The notes beneath the pieces were generated by a model that did not search any database, had not been told where the DNA came from, and saw only the letters and a list, made by a program, of their open reading frames with translations. Shown one piece after another: positions 57,984 to 64,000 of a stretch of DNA of 64,000 bases. The stretch comes from Massilia sp. MS-15. GTDB lineage: Bacteria > Pseudomonadota > Gammaproteobacteria > Burkholderiales > Burkholderiaceae_D. The stretch is from assembly GCF_020176695.1 (NCBI RefSeq), contig NZ_JAIWIA010000036.1, positions 62,001-126,000 on the forward strand. The letters are read 5' to 3'. Within the stretch, counting starts at the first letter, position 1; every line of letters starts with the position of its first letter. Position numbers and translations under genes: made by a program.

Positions 57984-59735
57984 ATGAGCCTCGCACGCCT
58001 GATCAGCGGCTTCGTCCGCCGCCACTGGCCTGCCTATGTCTCGTCGGCCTTCATGCTGGCCGGCGTGGCCGTGTGCACGGTCCTCATTCCACGCAAGGTC
58101 GGCGCCCTGATCGACGGCCTGGCCGCCCACCGCCTCGACCAGGACGCGCTGCTGCTCGGACTGGCCCAGCTGCTCGGCCTGGGCCTGGCCATCTACGTGC
58201 TGCGGGTCGGCTGGCGCATCCGCCTGTATTCCGCCGCCTACAACCTCGGCGTCGAGCTGCGCACGCGCCTGTATGCGCGCCTGGCCAGCCAGGGTCCGGG
58301 CTTCTACCAGCGCCAGCGCACCGGCGACCTGATGGCGCTTGCCACCAACGACATCGACGCCATCGAGATGGCGGCCGGCGAAGCCATGCTGGCTGGCTTC
58401 GACGGCAGCCTGACCCTGGTGATGGTACTGGGGATCATGACGCTCGGAGTCGATCCGCGCCTGGCCGCCGTGGCCCTGCTGCCCTTCCCCCTGATGGCGT
58501 ATGCCTTCTGGCGCATCTCGCGCCAGGTCCACACTGCCGAAGCCGACGCGCTGAAGCGCTTCTCGGCCCTGAACGACCATGTGCAGGAATCGCTCACCGG
58601 CGTACGCACCCTGCGCGCGATCGGCCTGGAAGCGCGCAGCAGCGCGCAGTTCAGCGAACTGGCGGGCCAGGCGGCCGACGCCAGCCTGGCTGCCCAGCGC
58701 TGGGAAGCGGCCTACGAACCGGCCGTGGGCCTGACCCTCACCGCCGCCACCGGCCTGACCCTGGGCCTGGGCGGCTACCTGGTATGGCACGACGAGCTGA
58801 CGGTGGGCGCGCTCACCAGCTTCTCGATGTACCTGGGCCAGCTGATCTGGCCGATGTTCGCGGCCGGCTGGGTGCTGTCGCTGATCGAGCGCGGCCGCGC
58901 CGGCCTGGCGCGCCTGCAGCCGCTGCTCGACATGCCGCTCACGGTCGAGGACCACGGCACGCTGGAACAGGTCGGGCGCGGTCCGCTCGTGCTGGACCGG
59001 GTCCGCTTCGCCTACCACGACGCGCAGCAGCCGGCGCTGGACGATGTCTCGCTGCGCATCGAGCCGGGCCAGACGCTGGGCCTGGTCGGCCCCACCGGCG
59101 CCGGCAAGTCGACCCTGCTGCGGGTGCTGCTGCGCCAGGCCACGCCGCAGGCCGGCGCGGTATCCTGGGCCGGCCAGCCGCTGGACGCCTACCGCCTGGC
59201 CGCGCTGCGCGCCGCCATGAGCTGGGTGCCGCAGGAATCCTTCCTGTTCTCGGCCACCATCGCGGAGAACATCGCGCTGGCGCGCCCGGGCGCCTCGCGC
59301 GCCGAGGTGGAACAGGCGGCCAGGATGGCCTCGATCCACGACGACATCCTGCGTTTCCCGCAGGGCTACGACACCCCGGTGGGCGAAAAGGGCATCACCC
59401 TGTCGGGAGGCCAGCGCCAGCGTGTGGCGATCGCGCGCGCGCTGCTGGCCGACAGCGCCCTGCTGCTGCTGGACGACGCGCTGTCGGCGGTGGACACCGG
59501 CACCGAGACCCGCATCCTGGAACACCTCGAGGAGCTGCGCCTGGCGCGGCCGGAACGCGCCGCCGTCATCGCCAGCCACCGCCTGTCGGCCGTGGCCGGG
59601 GCCGACCGCATCGTGGTGCTGCGCGAGGGCTGCATCCTTGAGACCGGCACCCACGACGAACTGCTGGCGCTGGACGGCTGGTATGCCAGCCAGTGGCGCT
59701 ACCAACAACTGGAGGCCAGCATTGACGCCGACTGA
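57984..59735 (+). CDS. ABC exporter half-transporter, degenerate ATP site (MdlA-like)
   Basis: This is a 583-residue membrane-ATPase fusion with six helices (LISGFVRRHWPAYVSSAFML at the start). Walker A is GPTGAGKST and the signature is LSGGQRQ. In Walker B (LLLLDDALSAVD) the catalytic Glu is Asp, as in MdlA-type halves of heterodimers. The ATG at 57984 fits the family start; an in-frame GTG at 57960 has the better ribosome site (AAGGA). It overlaps the second half-transporter. Confidence 0.93.
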   Translation: MSLARLISGFVRRHWPAYVSSAFMLAGVAVCTVLIPRKVGALIDGLAAHRLDQDALLLGLAQLLGLGLAIYVLRVGWRIRLYSAAYNLGVELRTRLYARLASQGPGFYQRQRTGDLMALATNDIDAIEMAAGEAMLAGFDGSLTLVMVLGIMTLGVDPRLAAVALLPFPLMAYAFWRISRQVHTAEADALKRFSALNDHVQESLTGVRTLRAIGLEARSSAQFSELAGQAADASLAAQRWEAAYEPAVGLTLTAATGLTLGLGGYLVWHDELTVGALTSFSMYLGQLIWPMFAAGWVLSLIERGRAGLARLQPLLDMPLTVEDHGTLEQVGRGPLVLDRVRFAYHDAQQPALDDVSLRIEPGQTLGLVGPTGAGKSTLLRVLLRQATPQAGAVSWAGQPLDAYRLAALRAAMSWVPQESFLFSATIAENIALARPGASRAEVEQAARMASIHDDILRFPQGYDTPVGEKGITLSGGQRQRVAIARALLADSALLLLDDALSAVDTGTETRILEHLEELRLARPERAAVIASHRLSAVAGADRIVVLREGCILETGTHDELLALDGWYASQWRYQQLEASIDAD

Positions 59736-61515
59736 CGCACACACCGAGACGCAGCAGATGCGGGCCCAGGCCAGGCAGGCGGCCGGCCTGCTGCGCCGCG
59801 CCGCCGCGCCCGACCGGCGCCACCTGGGCTGGGCCACCTTCTGGCTGGCGATCGCCGCCGGGCTGGAAGTGCTCGGCCCGCTGCTGGGCAAGGCCCTGAT
59901 CGACGACCACTTCCTGACCCGCCGGCTGGACTGGCCGCGCATGGCGCTGCTGCTCGGCGGCCTGGTCGTCACCGGCTGGGCCTCGTCCTGGATCCGCTAC
60001 CTGCAGCTGATCCGGCTGTCGGGCCTGGCGATGCGCTCGGTGCGCCGCCTGCGCGAATGGGTGTACGGCCACGTGCTGCGCCTGCCGATGGCCTTCTTCG
60101 ACCGCGCCATCACCGGCCAGCTGGTCAGCCGGGTGACCAACGACACCGAGGCCGTCAAGACCCTCTACATCCAGGTGCTGTTCGTGATGCTCGACTCCAG
60201 CATCGTGCTGGTCGGGACCCTGGCCGCGATGGCCTGGCTCGACTGGCGCCTGATGCTGGTGGTGCTGGCCCTGGTGCCGGCGGTGGTCGGCATCGTCTGG
60301 CTCTACCAGCGCCTGTCGGCGCCGGCCGTGACCCGCGCGCGCGCCCTGCGCAGCGACATCAATGGCCAGATCGCCGAGTCGATCGGCGGCATGAGCGTGC
60401 TGCAGGCCAGCAATGCGCAGATGCGTTTCGGCGAGCGCTTCCTGACCACCAACCGCGCCCACTATACGGCGCGCCTGGCCGAACTGCGCGCCAACGCCCT
60501 GCTGCTGCGGCCCGCGCTCGACCTGCTCAACGTGGTGCTGCTCACCATCGTGATCTTCGGCTTCGGCCAGCGCGAACTGGGCGCGGTGGAAGTCGGGGTG
60601 CTGTACGCCTTCATCAGCTACATCGCACGCGTGGTCGAGCCGCTGATCCAGATCACCATGCAGTTCAGCGGCCTGCAGCAGGCGGTGGTGGCGACCGCGC
60701 GCGTGGCCAGCCTGCTCGACGAAAGCGGCGCCGCGGAGCACGCCGCCGGCCGCATCCAGGACGATGCCGAGTTCGACCCGCGCGCACCGGCGGTGCGGGT
60801 GCGCGGCCTGAACTTCGCGTACGTGCCGGGCCAGCGCGTGCTGCACGATCTCTCGCTCGAGATTCCGCAGGGCGCCTTCTTCGGCATCGTCGGCCATACC
60901 GGCAGCGGCAAGTCGACCCTGCTGTCGCTGCTGCTGCGCTACTACACACCGGACGAAGGCAGCATCGAGATCGCCGGCATGCCGCTGGCCGCGATCGGCA
61001 ACGAGCGCTTCCGCAACGAAGTGGGCCTGGTGCCGCAGGACCCGTTCATCCTGGCCGCGACGGCGCGCGAGAACATCGACATGGGACGCGGCCTGCCGCA
61101 GGCGGCGATCGAGGCGGCGGCGCGCGCGGCGCACGCGCACGGCTTCATCGCGGCGCTCGAACAGGGCTACGACACCCAGCTGGGCGAAGGCGGCTCGCGC
61201 CTGTCCGCCGGCCAGAAGCAGCTGCTGGCGATCGCGCGCGCGCTGGCCGGCCAGCCGCGCATCCTGCTGCTGGACGAAGCCACCTCGCGCATCGACAGCG
61301 CCACCGAGCAGATCGTGCAGGAAGCGCTGGAAGAACTGCGCGGCAAGGTCACCATCATCGCGATCGCGCACCGCCTGTCGACCATCCGCGCGGCCGACCG
61401 CATCGTGGTGCTGAACCACGGCCGCCTGGCCGAGGCCGGGTCGCACGAGGAACTAATGCGCATCGAGGGCGGCCTGTACCAGCGCCTCTACCTGCTGCAG
61501 CAGATCGCGCTCTAG
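59722..61515 (+). CDS. ABC exporter half-transporter, canonical ATP site (MdlB-like)
   Basis: This 597-residue partner of the upstream gene has six helices from about residue 35. Walker A is GHTGSGKST, the signature is LSAGQKQ, and Walker B is LLLDEATSRID with the catalytic Glu present. The TTG at 59722 was chosen because a GGAGG site lies 6 nt upstream; it overlaps the first gene by 14 bp. The pair should form one exporter with one active ATP site. Substrate is unknown; lipids, peptides or drugs are usual for this group. Confidence 0.94.
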   Translation: MTPTDAHTETQQMRAQARQAAGLLRRAAAPDRRHLGWATFWLAIAAGLEVLGPLLGKALIDDHFLTRRLDWPRMALLLGGLVVTGWASSWIRYLQLIRLSGLAMRSVRRLREWVYGHVLRLPMAFFDRAITGQLVSRVTNDTEAVKTLYIQVLFVMLDSSIVLVGTLAAMAWLDWRLMLVVLALVPAVVGIVWLYQRLSAPAVTRARALRSDINGQIAESIGGMSVLQASNAQMRFGERFLTTNRAHYTARLAELRANALLLRPALDLLNVVLLTIVIFGFGQRELGAVEVGVLYAFISYIARVVEPLIQITMQFSGLQQAVVATARVASLLDESGAAEHAAGRIQDDAEFDPRAPAVRVRGLNFAYVPGQRVLHDLSLEIPQGAFFGIVGHTGSGKSTLLSLLLRYYTPDEGSIEIAGMPLAAIGNERFRNEVGLVPQDPFILAATARENIDMGRGLPQAAIEAAARAAHAHGFIAALEQGYDTQLGEGGSRLSAGQKQLLAIARALAGQPRILLLDEATSRIDSATEQIVQEALEELRGKVTIIAIAHRLSTIRAADRIVVLNHGRLAEAGSHEELMRIEGGLYQRLYLLQQIAL

Positions 61516-62269
61516 CCTGCCAGGCGCGGCTCCAGTTGAAGCAGCCGGCCGGCACGCCGGCCCCGCTCACCAGCCAGGCGCCGTGCCGGTAGAAGTCCCA
61601 GCGCCGCTGCGGCGCCACCGCCACCACGACCACGCCCAGCGCACGGTCGCTCCAGACCAGGCGCGCGTCGAGCGCCGCGTACACCGCGCGCGGCGTGGTG
61701 CCGGGGGCAAAAGCGACCGTGGCAAAACCGGTCTGCGCCGGCGGCAGCAGGGCCCAGGCGCCGGCGCCCGCACTCACGGCCGCCAGCGCCAGCAGCGCGC
61801 TCGCACCGGGCAGGCCTGGCCCGCCAGCGCGCTGGCGCAGGCGCCAGCCGAGCAGCAGCGGCGCGATGCCGAACAGGGCCAGCCACAGCAGGTCCCACAG
61901 CAGCGGATCGTCGCTGTCGACCCGGATCCGGTGGATCTGCAGCAGCCAGTGCGAGAGCAGCGTATCGACCACGTGCCACAGGCCGAAGCCCACCAGCAGC
62001 GCCCCGAGCAGCGGCCAGCCGCGGCTGGCGGCGCCGGCCCGGTGCTGGCGCCACAATCCGGCCAGGCCGGCCAGCGCGACCAGGTACATCAGCGCATGGA
62101 ACCAGCCATCCCACAGCACCTGCAGGCGCAGGTCATCGACGCCGGGAACCAGGCTGAGCAAATGGTGCCATTGCAGGATCTGGTGCAGCAGGATGCCGTC
62201 GAAGAAGCCGCCCAGCGCGAAGCCGAGCACGGCGGCCCAGCGAAACCACGGTGTTTTCCACATCGTCAT
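61355..62269 (-). CDS. DUF2243-type membrane protein
   Basis: This is a 304-residue membrane protein with about six helices. FALGGFFDGILLHQILQWHH and LWDGWFHALMYLVALAGLAG carry the His-rich pattern of DUF2243. The last 60 residues are Arg/Ala/Gly-rich and run 161 bp antisense into the ABC exporter gene. In the next frame a stop lies at 61512, so a frameshift near the 3' end is possible and the true protein may end near 61512. Function is unknown. Confidence 0.75.
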   Translation of the reverse strand: MTMWKTPWFRWAAVLGFALGGFFDGILLHQILQWHHLLSLVPGVDDLRLQVLWDGWFHALMYLVALAGLAGLWRQHRAGAASRGWPLLGALLVGFGLWHVVDTLLSHWLLQIHRIRVDSDDPLLWDLLWLALFGIAPLLLGWRLRQRAGGPGLPGASALLALAAVSAGAGAWALLPPAQTGFATVAFAPGTTPRAVYAALDARLVWSDRALGVVVVAVAPQRRWDFYRHGAWLVSGAGVPAGCFNWSRAWQARARSAAAGRGAGTGRPRCALVPRATRPRPGGRGSAPRCGRPRGWSTGGARSR

Positions 62270-62348
62270 CACCTCGGATCGACCCAGCCCCCGGAGAGTA
62301 TAGCCCGCTGCGCCGGCGCGCCCTGCACGCCACGGCGCGGGCAAGGGG

Positions 62349-63908
62349 TCACCCCCGGGCGCGCCGGCTCCAGCCGATCCCGGCCGCCAGCGCCGCCAGC
62401 CCGGCCGCGAGAAAGGCGAGCGCCGAACGCGCGGTGGCGTCGCCATGGAAGCCGACGACGTCGAGCATCGGCATGCCCCTGGCATTCACCATGACGTACA
62501 GGCCGAACAGGAACAGGCCGAGGAACAGGCGCGGCGTGCGGCTCAGCTGGCCGAATAGCGCGGCGCAGCCGGCCAGCGCCACCAGGCCGGCCAGGGCGGC
62601 GCCGGCGCGCACCGGTTCGGCCACGCTCCAGCGCAGCAGCACCGGCGCGACGAACAGCGTGCCCAGCAGCAGCGCAGCGCCCCACTGGCGCAGGAAGCGG
62701 CGCCCTTCGCCGCCCGGCACGGCGGCGCCCAGGGCCGCACAGCCGCAGGCGGCGTCGCGCGTGCTGCAGTCGCTGCACAGGATGCCCCAGTAGGCCACGG
62801 CGCCCGCCAGGACACCCGGCAGCACGGATGCCGGCAACAGCAGGCCGCCGGCCAGGCAGGCACCGAGCATGGCGATGGCGCTGGGCGCGCTGGCCAGCAC
62901 CAGGCAGGCTTCGGCCAGCACCTGGCCGGGCAGGCCGGGCAGGCGCGCGGCCAGGCGCAGCAGGGGCTGCACGGCGCGCGCCAGCGGGCGCAGCCAGCCG
63001 TCCAGCACGGCCAGTGGCGAGCGCCGCCGGCGCGCCTTGCCGGCCTTGACCCGGTCCGGCGAAAAACGGTGGAACAGCAGCACCGCCGGCAGCAGCGGCA
63101 GCAGGGCCAGCAGGCCGGACAGCAGCCGCTCGCGCGCCGCGCCTGCGCTCCACATCCATTGCGGCAGCTCCACCGGCGCCAATGCGGCCTGGAAGGGCAT
63201 CATGCCGATGCCGAGGGCGGCGGTGTCCGCGTGGCCGCGCAGGCTGGCCAGGGCCGCCGACATGCCGGTGAAATCGGCCAGCGCCAGCAGCGGGTCGGCG
63301 CCGCCCTTCTCCACCGCGGCGCCGATCGAGAGCTGGGCCATCCACAGCACGAAATACAGCAGGTCGCCGGCCTTGCCCATGAGCGGACTCCAGCTGTCGC
63401 ACAGCACGGCGCAGCTGGCGGCGAACATGGCCATCGGCAACAGCATCAGCACATAGGTCTGCAGGTAGACCAGCGGCTGCAGCGGGCCGTCGCCGCGCAG
63501 CAAGTGGCAAACGAAGGTGGTCAGCATGAAGCCGCCCAGCAGCAGCACCAGGAAAGCGAGGGCGCCGAGCCAGCGGCTGGCCACCAGCAGGCTGTTGCCG
63601 GCCGCGCTGGCGCCGATCACGCCGCCGATCCCGCTGCGCAGGTCTTCGCCGGTGCGCCCGCGCGCCAGGTAGAAGCCCGCCAGGCTGAACAGCAGGCTGG
63701 CCATGGTGGCGCTGCCCATCGCCAGCGCGGAACTGGTGTACAGCACGCGCGCATCCTCCAGCACCATCAGGGCGCGGCCGCTGCCGGTATCGGTGATCAT
63801 CGCCCAGCTCACCGCCACCACCGCCAGCAGCGCGGCCAGGGTGGACAGGCGGCGCAGGCGCAGCCTGACTTCGTTCGCCGCCAGCACGTACACCTGGCCC
63901 GCGCTCAT
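62349..63908 (-). CDS. ABC-2-type transporter permease
   Basis: This is a 519-residue inner-membrane protein with about 12 hydrophobic segments, in two halves joined by a charged linker near residues 285-310. It starts MSAGQVYVLAANEVRLRLRR, a usual ABC-2 permease opening. It overlaps by 4 bp the end of an ABC ATPase gene on the same strand, so it is the permease of that transporter. Substrate is unknown. A Cys-rich stretch (CSDCSTRDAACGCAAL) near residue 385 is unusual and may bind a metal. Confidence 0.85.
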   Translation of the reverse strand: MSAGQVYVLAANEVRLRLRRLSTLAALLAVVAVSWAMITDTGSGRALMVLEDARVLYTSSALAMGSATMASLLFSLAGFYLARGRTGEDLRSGIGGVIGASAAGNSLLVASRWLGALAFLVLLLGGFMLTTFVCHLLRGDGPLQPLVYLQTYVLMLLPMAMFAASCAVLCDSWSPLMGKAGDLLYFVLWMAQLSIGAAVEKGGADPLLALADFTGMSAALASLRGHADTAALGIGMMPFQAALAPVELPQWMWSAGAARERLLSGLLALLPLLPAVLLFHRFSPDRVKAGKARRRRSPLAVLDGWLRPLARAVQPLLRLAARLPGLPGQVLAEACLVLASAPSAIAMLGACLAGGLLLPASVLPGVLAGAVAYWGILCSDCSTRDAACGCAALGAAVPGGEGRRFLRQWGAALLLGTLFVAPVLLRWSVAEPVRAGAALAGLVALAGCAALFGQLSRTPRLFLGLFLFGLYVMVNARGMPMLDVVGFHGDATARSALAFLAAGLAALAAGIGWSRRARG

Positions 63909-64000
63909 GCCGCCTCCGCCTGCAGCGCGTAGCGCTGCGCCATCAGCGCTTCTTCCAGGCTCGGCTCGGCGGCGCGCGCGCCCAGGCAGGGCAGTTCCGG
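63905..64000 (-). CDS. ABC transporter ATP-binding protein (partial, C-terminus only)
   Basis: Only the last 31 codons are in the window, ending PSLEEALMAQRYALQAEAA. The EPSLEEALMAQRY segment is typical of the C-terminal end of ABC ATPases of ABC-2 exporters. The stop overlaps the permease start (ATGA at 63905-63908). The ATPase core lies beyond position 64000. Confidence 0.8.
   Translation of the reverse strand, partial: PELPCLGARAAEPSLEEALMAQRYALQAEAA

Overview
The window is 64 kb of GC-rich, gene-dense chromosome. It looks like a betaproteobacterium of the Oxalobacteraceae, most likely Massilia or a close relative. This is inferred from gene content: the zapB-like/zapA/6S RNA/EVE order, a small Trp-rich membrane protein, a PEP-CTERM protein, a fused glucokinase-RpiR regulator and a phasin. 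No rRNA operon, tRNA, CRISPR array, prophage or plasmid origin was seen. The only mobile element is one intact insertion sequence.

Region 1 (1-12.3 kb) is housekeeping: aceE (cut by the window edge), folD, oligopeptidase A, the DNA polymerase III chi subunit and a small partner, an unusual NHL-propeller/M23 protein, a SIMPL protein, a cytochrome c, a LysR regulator and lgt. Region 2 (12.3-19.3 kb) holds a three-gene periplasmic molybdenum dehydrogenase operon (tri-haem cytochrome, 2Fe-2S subunit, Mo subunit), a polytopic membrane protein, a TauE/SafE permease and an EVE protein. Region 3 (19.3-23 kb) carries the 6S RNA gene with its own promoter and terminator, zapA, a ZapB-like gene, and groESL behind a promoter with a CIRCE operator. 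Region 4 (23-29.2 kb) is a self-contained GntR/ABC ATPase/membrane protein/S9 peptidase operon with a palindromic operator, then a lipoprotein.

Region 5 (29.3-52 kb) has udk and a PEP-CTERM gene with a clear sigma-54 promoter, then a starch/maltodextrin locus: GH13 alpha-glucosidase, POT transporter, pullulanase, a TonB protein with a very long pentapeptide-repeat helix, the glucokinase-RpiR fusion, secreted alpha-amylase, phosphoglucomutase, a GPH/SUT-type sugar transporter, an esterase and a TonB-dependent receptor. A DEAD-box helicase lies inside it. The genes suggest this flow: outer-membrane uptake of oligosaccharides powered by TonB, extracytoplasmic trimming by pullulanase and amylase, inner-membrane import, then cytoplasmic alpha-glucosidase, glucokinase and phosphoglucomutase. 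The RpiR half of the fusion is the likely sensor.

Region 6 (52-64 kb) has an IS1595-family element with terminal inverted repeats and a perfect 8-bp target duplication, a lipid kinase, two acetyltransferases, cytosine deaminase, a phasin, a heterodimeric ABC exporter with one degenerate ATP site, a DUF2243-type membrane protein, and an ABC-2 permease with the end of its ATPase.

The strongest items for a second look are the sigma-54 and FNR-like sites upstream of the PEP-CTERM gene, the GntR/ABC/S9 peptidase operon, the NHL-M23 fusion, the TonB pentad helix, a dispersed structured repeat present in three copies, a perfect 28-bp palindrome, and an NtrC-type palindrome beside the IS.
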